Shown here: piece by piece, positions 17,407 to 25,327 of the stretch | Position numbering within the stretch: the stretch's first letter is position 1 | Layout: every line of letters starts with the position of its first letter | DNA from: Elusimicrobia bacterium UBA5214 | Lineage (GTDB): Bacteria > Elusimicrobiota > UBA5214 | Direction: 5' to 3' | Assembly: GCA_002412545.1 (NCBI GenBank) | Contig: DHVG01000026.1 | Span: 129,930-193,929, forward strand | DNA length: 64,000 nucleotides | Notes under the pieces: model-generated | The model's input: the letters and a program-made list of their open reading frames with translations, nothing else | The model's database searches: none | Told to the model about the DNA's origin: nothing | Position numbers and translations under genes: made by a program

Positions 17407-19320
17407 TTAATCGTACATCATTTTCGCTAAATTCAACGCTTTCCTCTTTTTATTTAGATGCTCAATAATCAATTCCGCTGCTTTCACTGGATCCGGCTGG
17501 AATGCATACTTCCCACCGACTAAGTTCTCTATTTCTTCGGTAATATATTTGTAAACCTTGTCACTACCCATTACTGGCTGGGGTAAACCAAAAACCGTAA
17601 ATATCCCTGAAGCAACCGCATAGAAACCGATAGTAATCGCTTTCTCACTCATCCATTCTAACGCTGCCCCGGCAACCGGTAACTCGTCAATACTCTTACC
17701 GATACCGCCTTCTTTCACCATTTCACAACAGGCAGTAAGAATACGGGAATTATCTACACAGGCACCAAGATGTAATACCGGTGGGATACCTACCGCTTTA
17801 CAGATTTCCTGTAAACCTTTCCCGGCATATTTAAACGCTGCCTCCGGGGTCATCAAACCACCTTTGGCACAGGCGAGTGCGGCACAACCGGTCTCCACAA
17901 CTAAAACATCTTTTTTTAACAATTCTTTAACTAAGGTCAGATGTGCCAAATCCTGGGTCATTCCCGGATAATTGCAGCCAACTACACCGACTACACCGCG
18001 CAGCCGCCCGTCCATAATCCCGTTATTTAAAGGACGGTAAGTTGCCCGGTATTTACCACCAAGCATATCAAAAATATATTCGGTAGTGAACCCGGCAATA
18101 AACTGTGCGGTCTCTTTGGTCGGAATATAAACCCGGTTCTTATCCCGGTTTTTATAATTCTCAATTGCTCGTCCGACTATTTCTTTCGCTACCGTGTATC
18201 CTCTATCTTCTTTAAATTCAATATGTTCTGCACCAAGAAATTTTGCTTTATCCGAAGTAGAAAATATTTTGGTATGGAAACATTGGGCAATACTCGGTAA
18301 AGTGGGAAGAATACACTGGATATCTACCACCATCACTTCTACTGCACCGGTAATAATTGCTAACTCCTGATGTAAGAAATTACCTGCTGCGGCAATACCG
18401 TGACGCATCAGTATTTCATTCGCTGTGCAACATATCCCAGCTAAATTTATTCCTTCTGCACCTTCTTCCTTGGCTAAAGCAATCATTTCCGGGTCATTCG
18501 CTGCTTGCACAATCAATTCGGCTAATAACGGTTCATGCCCGTGCACAATAATATTTACTTCATTTTCTTTTAAAATTCCGAGGTTAACCTGGGCGCGGAT
18601 TGCCCGCGGTGAACGGAAAAGGATATCCGAAATCTCAGTCGCAATCATTGACCCACCCCAACCATCAGCAAGTGCTGTCCTTAAACCATGGAGAAGCAAA
18701 CTATGGTAATCGTTATCTACACCCATATTCGTCCGATGCAAAGATTCCACAATTTCCCGGTCAACTGCCCGGGGGGCAATGTGCAACTTATGCCAGGTAT
18801 CCTGTTGTTTCTGGGGTGCTCTTTTCAAAAATTTAAGTTCACCTTCGCTTTTTCCAAATTCAGCAAGTGCAATTCTTGCTACTTCTTCAGCAATTTTTTC
18901 TTTATTCTTATTTTCGGTTTTTATTCCGTATTCACTCGCCAGCATCCGCAGTTTATCCTCATCAGTAATCTTATATCCCTGTGTTTTCCCTAAAGCAGTC
19001 AAAAGTAATGTCTCGGCAATACCCCGTCCATGGTCAGAATGTGCCGCACAACCGGCAGCAATTTTTCTGACCAGGTTCCGGGCAACAATTACTTCCGCAG
19101 TCGCCCCACAAACACCGGTCATCCCCTCACGCCGAATCTGACAGGGACCCATATTACAAATCGTGCAGCAAATACCGTTCTTCCCGTATTTACAGAACGG
19201 CTGCATCGCTTCCCAGCGGTCCCAAATCGTGCCAATTTTTTCTTTCTCCGCACGTTCAAGAAGCGCCTGTGCGGCTTTATCTGCGGTTTTCTGTTCAATT
19301 GTCCTTTTTTCTACCGGCAC
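17407..19320 (-). CDS. cooS: Anaerobic carbon monoxide dehydrogenase catalytic subunit CooS/AcsA
   Basis: Ni-Fe CO dehydrogenase that reduces CO2 to CO for acetyl-CoA synthase. 637 aa, full length. The N-terminal B/D-cluster region shows CKYGKNGICCTICNMGPCQI and the following GVCGA. Later C-cluster ligands include HSDHGRG, GICCTANE, VGCNYPG, TGCAALAC and HLGACVDNSR. GTG start at 19320 preceded by AAGGAG. It lies between cooC and acsB, so it is the ACS-linked enzyme rather than a respiratory CODH. Nickel insertion is likely by the upstream CooC. Confidence 0.97.
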   Translation of the reverse strand: MPVEKRTIEQKTADKAAQALLERAEKEKIGTIWDRWEAMQPFCKYGKNGICCTICNMGPCQIRREGMTGVCGATAEVIVARNLVRKIAAGCAAHSDHGRGIAETLLLTALGKTQGYKITDEDKLRMLASEYGIKTENKNKEKIAEEVARIALAEFGKSEGELKFLKRAPQKQQDTWHKLHIAPRAVDREIVESLHRTNMGVDNDYHSLLLHGLRTALADGWGGSMIATEISDILFRSPRAIRAQVNLGILKENEVNIIVHGHEPLLAELIVQAANDPEMIALAKEEGAEGINLAGICCTANEILMRHGIAAAGNFLHQELAIITGAVEVMVVDIQCILPTLPSIAQCFHTKIFSTSDKAKFLGAEHIEFKEDRGYTVAKEIVGRAIENYKNRDKNRVYIPTKETAQFIAGFTTEYIFDMLGGKYRATYRPLNNGIMDGRLRGVVGVVGCNYPGMTQDLAHLTLVKELLKKDVLVVETGCAALACAKGGLMTPEAAFKYAGKGLQEICKAVGIPPVLHLGACVDNSRILTACCEMVKEGGIGKSIDELPVAGAALEWMSEKAITIGFYAVASGIFTVFGLPQPVMGSDKVYKYITEEIENLVGGKYAFQPDPVKAAELIIEHLNKKRKALNLAKMMYD

Positions 19321-19355
19321 TTTTATCTTCTCCTTAAAAATAATAACTTAATTTA

Positions 19356-19531
19356 CTGAGGAATTGATTTTTGAGCGACTTTGATATTTTTAGCAAAAAC
19401 AAATGAAGAAATCGTTAAAAAATTGTCCTGTTTGAGTCCGATGCCACATTGGACGAGTTTGACAATTTTAGATTTCTGAATGCAGTGTTGCGTTAAAAAA
19501 ATATCACTGAGCGAGAAAATCAATTCCTCAG
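19356..19531. repeat. MITE-like element with terminal inverted repeats between cooC and cooS
   Basis: Left end CTGAGGAATTGATTTT (19356) and right end AAAATCAATTCCTCAG (19516-19531) are perfect inverted repeats, with GAGCG just inside each. Inside, AAATTGTC/GACAATTT and AGTCC/GGAC arms nest further. No open reading frame with coding character is present. Related ends occur at 33924-34170 and near 25340. Confidence 0.75.
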
Positions 19532-19537
19532 GGAAAT

Positions 19538-20311
19538 TCACCCTTTATCCTTCAAGAAACCAAGAAGTCTATTTTTACAGATTTCAATTTCCTGTCTGAA
19601 CTTCCCTTCGTTGATTGAACTCTTATGTTCTTGAAGAAATTTTTGATTATAACTAATATATCCAAGAATGTCAAGAGAAAAATTATTTTTTTCAATAAAT
19701 TTTTTATCTTCTTCGGTTTGAATCTTATTCCCAAGAAGAAAAGTGTTTTTTATTTTCATCTCTTCAGCAAATTTTTTTATCTTCCCGGCCGTCTCTAAAG
19801 CACGTGCACCCGGTTCAACCACAATAATCAGCGCATCAACATTACCCGCTGTCCCCCGTCCGAAAGGTTCAATCCCGGCAACTAAATCCACAATTACCAC
19901 TTCTTCCCGGGCTAAAACCAGATGACTCAATAACGCCCGCAGGAAAGCATTCTCCGGACAGACACAGCCAGCACCGGCTTTTTTCACTGTCCCCATAGTC
20001 AATATTTTCATTCCTGCATATTCCAGAGCAAATTTTTCCGGAATATCGTCAACCTGAGGATTAAGTTTGAAATAACCCGCGGGAGCAGTATCCAAATCTT
20101 CTACCCCGGTGCGTTCGGCAATCAGTTTTTTCATCTCAATTAAAGGAACAATTTCTTCTGGTTCCGGATAGCCAAGGGTTGCCGCTAAATTCATATCCGG
20201 GTCAGCATCAACCAGAATAACTTTCTTCCCCTCTTCCTTAAAACTCAAACCTAAACCGCAACTAATCGTCGTCTTCCCAACTCCACCTTTACCCGAAACT
20301 GCAATCTTCAT
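19538..20311 (-). CDS. cooC: CO dehydrogenase nickel-insertion ATPase CooC
   Basis: MinD/ParA-type P-loop ATPase that loads nickel into CODH/ACS. The deviant Walker A GKGGVGKTT is at residues 7-15, Walker A' DADPDMN near residue 41, and a CXC metal site in AGCVCPEN near residue 113. 257 aa is normal. First gene of the cooC-cooS-acsB-acsC operon. GAGGTTTCA precedes the ATG. Confidence 0.93.
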   Translation of the reverse strand: MKIAVSGKGGVGKTTISCGLGLSFKEEGKKVILVDADPDMNLAATLGYPEPEEIVPLIEMKKLIAERTGVEDLDTAPAGYFKLNPQVDDIPEKFALEYAGMKILTMGTVKKAGAGCVCPENAFLRALLSHLVLAREEVVIVDLVAGIEPFGRGTAGNVDALIIVVEPGARALETAGKIKKFAEEMKIKNTFLLGNKIQTEEDKKFIEKNNFSLDILGYISYNQKFLQEHKSSINEGKFRQEIEICKNRLLGFLKDKG

Positions 20312-20370
20312 TGAAACCTCCGCGAATTACACGAATTTACTGCACACGAATTCCCACGAATAAAAAATTC

Positions 20371-20400
20371 AAGTAAGTGGGACTTAAGTCCCGCTTACTT
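20371..20400. repeat. 30-bp palindrome upstream of cooC
   Basis: AAGTAAG and CTTACTT flank a central GGGACTTAAGTCCC. On the plus strand it is followed by TTTTTC. It lies in the presumed leader of the cooC operon. Confidence 0.6.
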
Positions 20401-20411
20401 TTTTCTATCCC

Positions 20412-20431
20412 GTATTACAAAATGGTAATAC
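20412..20431 (-). promoter_or_regulatory. Candidate operator upstream of the acetyl-CoA operon
   Basis: GTATTAC-N6-GTAATAC, a perfect 7-bp inverted repeat spaced by six bases, about 100 bp upstream of cooC. A minus-strand TTGACA lies just upstream at 20447-20442, so the palindrome would cover the place of a -10 box. No good -10 hexamer is seen, so this is tentative. Confidence 0.4.
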
Positions 20432-20491
20432 TATTTTACAATGTCAATTTAACTTCGCCAAGCAAAATTTTTAGAAAAATTACACTCTCCA

Positions 20492-20572
20492 CCCCTTCAA
20501 ATTCCCCAAATACCAAACTTATACCGTTTTTCTCCCATCTTTCTTTTCTCCCTTATTGTCAAATTTTCCGAC
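20492..20572. repeat. 81-bp direct repeat, left copy flanking the restriction-modification genes
   Basis: Nearly identical to 23223-23303 (identical over the first ~58 bases, then a few substitutions), same orientation, offset 2,731 bp. Contains CCCCTTCAAATTCCCCAAAT at its start. The two copies bracket the endonuclease and methyltransferase genes. Confidence 0.85.
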
Positions 20573-20753
20573 TTGAATTCAAACCTAACAGGTAGGGGGG
20601 CATTAAGGCCCTTCTACACTCTTTTTTTCCTCTTTGCCAAATTCCCCAACCCGAACCTTCTCAGTCAAATTCCCCAAAATGCCAAATCCTAATATCGTCT
20701 TCCAAAAGTCATTTTAGCAAAAAGATAAAAAAAAGACAATTCCTTCTTGGCAA

Positions 20754-20788
20754 TAAAAAAACCGCCGACATCTTTCCATCAGCGGTTA
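20754..20788 (-). terminator. Terminator of the restriction-modification operon
   Basis: Minus strand: AACCGCTGATGG...GGCGGTT stem followed by TTTTTTT, about 60 bp past the endonuclease stop codon. Confidence 0.8.
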
Positions 20789-20846
20789 AACTTTTATTCT
20801 TCACCGAGCTAAGGGCTCTTAATAAATCAAGAATTCAGATGATATT

Positions 20847-21980
20847 TCATTGTGCGCTTTCAAGCAACTTGTAAGTCTTTTCAACTTCTTCTACATTCTC
20901 GTAAATCTTTTTTATTGGTCTTACCTCGGTAACGGAGTAGTAGAAAATCATATCTTGAACTAAATCTTCTAATAAGTTTATTGAGAACAAAGCGTATCTG
21001 GTCTCATCTAAAGGGCTTACTTTCAAAGATAACCGATAAGAGCCATCTCCTTTGTAGCACATTTTAACCTTTTTAAGTAACTCTCTGATTTTACTAATCA
21101 CTTGGGTAAGTTCATTTGCTTTCAATTCAATTTTAGAATAGAGAAAATCTATACAATAGGTAATTTTAGATATATCCTCTAATGAATTATCATCGTTGAC
21201 ATAACTCAGAAGATAAACAAGCCAGAGATTAGCATTTTTTGGAATTTTATTTAGATTATCTAAAATGAAACAAACCTCGAAAAAACTATCTAAATCTTTG
21301 GGTATAATTTTTACAATATTGGCTTCATCAATCACACTTTGAAGAAGATGGGAAAGTTTCTCTCTATTTATGTCAATTAGTACGTGCTGGAAATTTAAGA
21401 TAAAATCTTTCATTTCTATTTTATCGCAAAGCACTTTTAAGGATTTGTCAGATTCCAATAAGTTCTCAAATTTATCTTTGGGAACCCTAAAAGCATAACT
21501 TCTCCATGCTTCAACCATTCCATATTCACCATTTTTCATAACCCATTCGGGTGTGAATATTGCATACTTTAGCAGTGGCTTGTGAATATAAAAAAAGAAT
21601 TTATTCTCAAGTGTTTCTCGTTTACCTCTTCTACTTTTAGTAACTTTTGATACTTTGAAATCATAGAATTCCAAATCTCCTCTTTCGGCATATTGAAACT
21701 CAAACTGTACTTTTTCATCATTTATCTCGGCAATAAAATCAGGCTCCCTTGAAATTCCACCTTTTCTCAAAAACCATAAAAATTTATCTCCGCCAGCTTT
21801 ATAAACTTTAACCGTTTTATTTGGATGTAACTCTTTTACTTTGCTTTCAAGCCATTCCACCACTTCCAACTCAGCAATTGCTTTTTTCTTCATATCCTTG
21901 CGGTATTCTAAATATGTTCGTGATTTTAATGCACTGGACTGAGCGTATATTGTTTTCCCGTCTAATTTCATAATTTCCAC
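20847..21980 (-). CDS. Putative type II restriction endonuclease
   Basis: 377-aa protein of no family I recognise outright. It sits 1 bp after a DNA methyltransferase gene, which is the basis for calling it the endonuclease. A candidate PD-(D/E)xK nuclease core is REPDFIAEINDEK followed by VQFEFQYAE (about residues 78-100), with a basic stretch SKRRGKRE-like (KSRRGKRET) shortly after. The C-terminal two thirds are helical and carry no known motif. Ends in a clear terminator. A methyltransferase-associated protein of other function is possible. Confidence 0.55.
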   Translation of the reverse strand: MEIMKLDGKTIYAQSSALKSRTYLEYRKDMKKKAIAELEVVEWLESKVKELHPNKTVKVYKAGGDKFLWFLRKGGISREPDFIAEINDEKVQFEFQYAERGDLEFYDFKVSKVTKSRRGKRETLENKFFFYIHKPLLKYAIFTPEWVMKNGEYGMVEAWRSYAFRVPKDKFENLLESDKSLKVLCDKIEMKDFILNFQHVLIDINREKLSHLLQSVIDEANIVKIIPKDLDSFFEVCFILDNLNKIPKNANLWLVYLLSYVNDDNSLEDISKITYCIDFLYSKIELKANELTQVISKIRELLKKVKMCYKGDGSYRLSLKVSPLDETRYALFSINLLEDLVQDMIFYYSVTEVRPIKKIYENVEEVEKTYKLLESAQ

Positions 21981-21981
21981 C

Positions 21982-23127
21982 TCACCACAGATTAGTCTGA
22001 TAATTTTTAAGATTTTTTACTGCACCAAATGCAATTTCTGAATTTACTTCATAACCTATACCATTGCGTTTTAAATCTGCAGAGGCCAAAAGTGTGGTAC
22101 CAGAGCCAACAAATGGGTCAAGGACTGTCTCACTGATATAACTAAAAGCTTTGACTAACCTAAAAGGAAGTTCATAAGGAAATGGTGCGATATGGCTTCG
22201 CCTGTCTCCGCTCCCTTGCGGTTTCATCACCCAAACATCACTCTTTTTTATAGATAACCAGAATTCTTTATCTAATTTTGATTGTTCTTTTTGTTCTCTC
22301 GTTAGATGTCCGTACTTGTTAAATCCTTTCTTTTCAGGTTTATCAAACTCTAAGATAAACTCGTGCATATTATTTATTAGAATTCCACCCGGATAGGGGT
22401 AAGTTCCAAAATGAGCCCTCACAGCATTTGTTTTATGCCACACTATATCTCTCTTAAAAATAAATCCTATTTTTTCGCACACTTCTATTGTTCTTCCTAC
22501 TAAATTTAGTGTCCTAAAACTTCCATTTTCAAGTCTTATGGGAAGGTTCATTATATTTATAAATGCTTTTCTTCCGGGTTGCAAAACTCTATAAACTTCT
22601 TTCCATACTTCACCTATTTTCTCAAACCATTCATCAATATCGTGAATATTGCCAAGGTCACTCTCAATTGGTTCTCTTGAATACATCTTTGTATCAAAAT
22701 ATGGAGGAGAAGTAATCATTAAATTGATACTCTCGTCAGCCAAATCGTCCATTTTCATTGAATTTTTAACAAGGACTTTTTGAGTTGTTCCATTTATTTC
22801 AACAACATTCACTTTGGGAATTTCTATTTTTTTCTTTTGCGGTTCATACTGGAGTGTTTGTTCATACTTCCTTAATTCTCCTAAGGCAAAACGCATCTGC
22901 CCACTTGCAGAGATATTTGCTTCAATAACTTGCCTTTGAGTAAGATTGTGAAGTGTTCCAACCGAAATGTTAAGATACTTAGCAGCTTCAATCGCTGAGA
23001 GATACGCTCTATTTTTATAATCTTTTGGTTCCGCCTTAATCACTCCTGACGGTTGCTCTTTCACATAACTGGTTGCTGCATGAAGTTTGTATATCTTCTC
23101 TTTTTTTCTTCCCATATTTAAAATCAT
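21982..23127 (-). CDS. N4/N6 DNA methyltransferase with N-terminal helix-turn-helix
   Basis: 381-aa beta-class amino-methyltransferase. The catalytic motif TSPPYFD (about residue 138) precedes the SAM-binding DPFVGSGTT (about residue 336). TSPPY points to N4-cytosine or N6-adenine modification. Residues about 41-92 form an extra helix-turn-helix of excisionase/MerR type (AIEAAKYLNISVGTLHNLTQ), which could let the enzyme regulate its own operon. Upstream of the putative endonuclease by 1 bp, so the pair forms a restriction-modification module. Confidence 0.88.
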   Translation of the reverse strand: MILNMGRKKEKIYKLHAATSYVKEQPSGVIKAEPKDYKNRAYLSAIEAAKYLNISVGTLHNLTQRQVIEANISASGQMRFALGELRKYEQTLQYEPQKKKIEIPKVNVVEINGTTQKVLVKNSMKMDDLADESINLMITSPPYFDTKMYSREPIESDLGNIHDIDEWFEKIGEVWKEVYRVLQPGRKAFINIMNLPIRLENGSFRTLNLVGRTIEVCEKIGFIFKRDIVWHKTNAVRAHFGTYPYPGGILINNMHEFILEFDKPEKKGFNKYGHLTREQKEQSKLDKEFWLSIKKSDVWVMKPQGSGDRRSHIAPFPYELPFRLVKAFSYISETVLDPFVGSGTTLLASADLKRNGIGYEVNSEIAFGAVKNLKNYQTNLW

Positions 23128-23222
23128 ATAGAGATAGGTTTATAACTCTATTAAAATTATAACTTTTTTTAACTCTTTATTCAAGAAAAAATGTAGTTAT
23201 GTATGATAAATATGAACACCGC

Positions 23223-23303
23223 CCCCTTCAAATTCCCCAAATACCAAACTTATACCGTTTTTCTCCCATCTTTCTTTTCTTCCTTATTGCCAAATTCCCC
23301 GAC
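23223..23303. repeat. 81-bp direct repeat, right copy flanking the restriction-modification genes
   Basis: Partner of 20492-20572. It lies in the 200-bp gap between the methyltransferase start and the HTH-LAGLIDADG gene; the rest of that gap is AT-rich and holds no gene. Confidence 0.85.
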
Positions 23304-23327
23304 CCGACCCTCACAATGAATACTTAT

Positions 23328-24251
23328 TTATTCCTCGGCTTTTTCTAACTTTTTACAGAATCTCTTATAATTTCTTTCATCACGCATTTTTGGATTTGAA
23401 TTTTGATATACGTATGAGAAAAACTTCTTCACATTTCGTTTCGTAAGAATTTTAATATAGTAATGTTCAGCTCTTAAATCTGGATAGATTGTAAGAGGCC
23501 TCCCAGCAGGTCTTGATTTTACAATCTCAATCTGAAATAGAATATTAACAATTGTCTCCATAAATTTTCTACTTTGGTAGGAGAGTTTAATGAATATTCT
23601 TTTTCGCGCTTTCTGGAGATAACAAGTTCCGTGGGCATCAAAAAAACCTCGTATGAAGTGGGGGAGATATTCCTCCGGAATATCTGGGAATATTCTTTTC
23701 CCACGCGGTTTAATGAACCCTAAAGCGTATCTTAGATAATTTATGACTGTCTTTCCATCACTAGTAGTATCATAAATACCTAAATGCCACCTTATTTTGT
23801 TTCTATTTTTTGTTTTACCTACTGTATATGTGACTCTAAAAATTTGCCTTATTTTCTCTAATGGCTCCGGATGAAAGTGGGAGATGATTAACCCGGTAGG
23901 ACTGCTGGTATCTCTCAAAGTTGCGTCTCCAAAAATGAAACCAAGTGCCCAATATACTTTAGCATAACCACCGGGGAAATAATATTTCTTTTTCAGAAAA
24001 TCATCAGTCGCGGTTTTTAGTTGTTTCCCATATCCTGGGGCAAATAGACTTTCATAAGGTACTTTTAGATTTCTTGATATTTCTCGTATTATGCATTGGG
24101 AGAAGATAACCTTTCCCAATTCAATTCGGTTAATATATACTCGTGAGCAACCAATCTTTTTAGCCAGCTGATTCTGTGATAGACCTTTTGAATTCCGGGC
24201 ATATTTTATATTCCGTCCAACTATCTTTGCCTTACTACCAGTTATTTTCAT
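23328..24251 (-). CDS. XRE helix-turn-helix protein with LAGLIDADG endonuclease-like domain
   Basis: 307 aa. Residues about 12-70 are an XRE-type HTH (GLSQNQLAKKIGCSRVYINRIELGK). Two LAGLIDADG helices follow: WALGFIFGDATL (about residue 104) and HFIRGFFDAHGTC (about residue 200), each keeping the acidic residue (GDA, DAHG). This is a free-standing protein, not an intein: no extein or splice motifs flank it. It may be a homing endonuclease or a regulator that has recruited the fold. It directly follows the right direct repeat of the restriction-modification module, so it may be part of the same mobile region. Start codon at 24251 is 6 bp past the upstream aminotransferase stop. Confidence 0.75.
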   Translation of the reverse strand: MKITGSKAKIVGRNIKYARNSKGLSQNQLAKKIGCSRVYINRIELGKVIFSQCIIREISRNLKVPYESLFAPGYGKQLKTATDDFLKKKYYFPGGYAKVYWALGFIFGDATLRDTSSPTGLIISHFHPEPLEKIRQIFRVTYTVGKTKNRNKIRWHLGIYDTTSDGKTVINYLRYALGFIKPRGKRIFPDIPEEYLPHFIRGFFDAHGTCYLQKARKRIFIKLSYQSRKFMETIVNILFQIEIVKSRPAGRPLTIYPDLRAEHYYIKILTKRNVKKFFSYVYQNSNPKMRDERNYKRFCKKLEKAEE

Positions 24252-24257
24252 ATACGA

Positions 24258-25097
24258 TTATTTACCTATCAAGTTAGAATATGTTTGCTTGATTTTCCAA
24301 GTTAAAAGACCTATTCTACCGTTACCGATAATTTGTCGGTTAATTTTTGTGACTGGCATTACTCCGATAAGCGAATTAGTTAAGAATACTTCCTTCGCCT
24401 GTTTTAGGTCTTCCGTTTTTATCCTTTCCTTTCTAACTTCTAACTTTAATCTTTGTGCTAACTCCATAACTACCTTTCGGGTGATTCCCGACAGACAACC
24501 GCATTCTATCGGTGGAGTATTCAGTATCCCATTTTCAGTAATAACAAAAATATTCGTTCTCGTTCCTTCACAAATTTCACCTTTGGTATTGAGCAAAATT
24601 CCTTCATTCGTACCTTTGCTTTCCGCTTCTTTACGCGCTAAAAGCATCGGTAAATAATTTAAAGATTTGATTCTGGAAAGTGGTGAATATTCATTTTGTC
24701 TTATATTCTGCACGATTACACAAGTCCAAGAAGTTTTCTTTTTTAGATAATTTTTTATATCCCGACAAAGAAAAACTAAACTCGCTCCTTTTTTCTCATC
24801 ACGGATAAGCATCAAACGGAGATAGGCATCAGGCAGGTTGTTTAATTTTACCAGTTGCTGAATAATTTGTTTACTATTTTCTAAATCTTTGGGGACTTTT
24901 AAACCAAGAACTTTTGCTCCTTTTTTTAAGCGGGCAAGATGCTCTTCTAAACGAAAAACCTGTCCGTGATTAGCACGCATCGTCTCAAACAAACCTTCAC
25001 CGTAAAGAACTCCTCCGGAAAAAACCGAAACTTTCGCCTCGTTTTCCGGTAAAAATTTACCATCCAGATAAATATAGTTTCTAACCATTTTTTCCAT
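24258..25097 (-). CDS. Class IV aminotransferase, likely aminodeoxychorismate lyase PabC
   Basis: 279-aa PLP enzyme of fold type IV. N-terminal YIYLDGKFLPENEAKVSVF and LYGEGLFETMR are typical, with the PLP lysine in the middle (SLNYLPMLLARKEA) and CEGTRTNIF and GCLSGITRKVV further on. The family covers PabC, branched-chain and D-amino-acid aminotransferases. Its place downstream of pabB makes aminodeoxychorismate lyase, making p-aminobenzoate for folate, the best guess; sequence alone would not exclude a branched-chain aminotransferase. Confidence 0.8.
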   Translation of the reverse strand: MEKMVRNYIYLDGKFLPENEAKVSVFSGGVLYGEGLFETMRANHGQVFRLEEHLARLKKGAKVLGLKVPKDLENSKQIIQQLVKLNNLPDAYLRLMLIRDEKKGASLVFLCRDIKNYLKKKTSWTCVIVQNIRQNEYSPLSRIKSLNYLPMLLARKEAESKGTNEGILLNTKGEICEGTRTNIFVITENGILNTPPIECGCLSGITRKVVMELAQRLKLEVRKERIKTEDLKQAKEVFLTNSLIGVMPVTKINRQIIGNGRIGLLTWKIKQTYSNLIGK

Positions 25098-25112
25098 ACA
25101 ATAATTGGTTTT

Positions 25113-25146
25113 GATTACAGCGATTTTTACAGCTGATTACAGCGAT
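25113..25146. repeat. GATTACAGCGAT repeats before the class IV aminotransferase
   Basis: Two copies of GATTACAGCGAT separated by TTTTACAGCT. One instance of a dispersed intergenic family (GATTACA[CG]NGAT) that also occurs at 26797, 28072, 36919, 51996, 53144 and 56948. Confidence 0.7.
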
Positions 25147-25231
25147 AAAATCTTCTCTCTGTCTACTTAATTATCACAATTTTCTAAGTGCATTACTTCG
25201 TTCAATAAATCGGAAACGCTACCTCTTCAAA

Positions 25232-25327
25232 GAGTTTCGGGGTTCCTCTCTGAACGACATCAGAGTTTTTGGCGCTTCTTGACTCTGGTCAAAAAATCAT
25301 AGAGTGAAGAGAGGGTTCCCGAAACTC
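25232..25327. repeat. Inverted-repeat element at the 3' end of pabB
   Basis: Arms 25232-25251 (GAGTTTCGGGGTTCCTCTCT) and 25308-25327 pair over 20 bp with three mismatches, enclosing CAGAGT/ACTCTG. The right arm reaches the pabB stop codon, and GAGGAACTGACTTTT at 25345-25359, inside pabB, matches the end of the 33924-34170 element. Confidence 0.7.

Larger units (their letters stand above)
20312..20846. other. Gene-free gap between cooC and the restriction gene
   Basis: 535 bp without a supported gene. Besides the palindromes listed separately, it holds one copy of the 81-bp direct repeat (20492-20572), further degenerate CAAATTCCCC motifs (20637-20690) and the terminator at 20754-20788. Confidence 0.7.

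Noticed and set aside
17407..19320. Hybrid-cluster protein instead of CO dehydrogenase
   Set aside because: The N-terminal cysteine pattern, the full C-cluster ligand set and the cooC/acsB neighbours identify CooS.
19353..19541. 62-aa minus-strand frame between cooC and cooS
   Set aside because: It lies almost wholly inside an element with terminal inverted repeats, which explains the sequence; no ribosome binding site or family.
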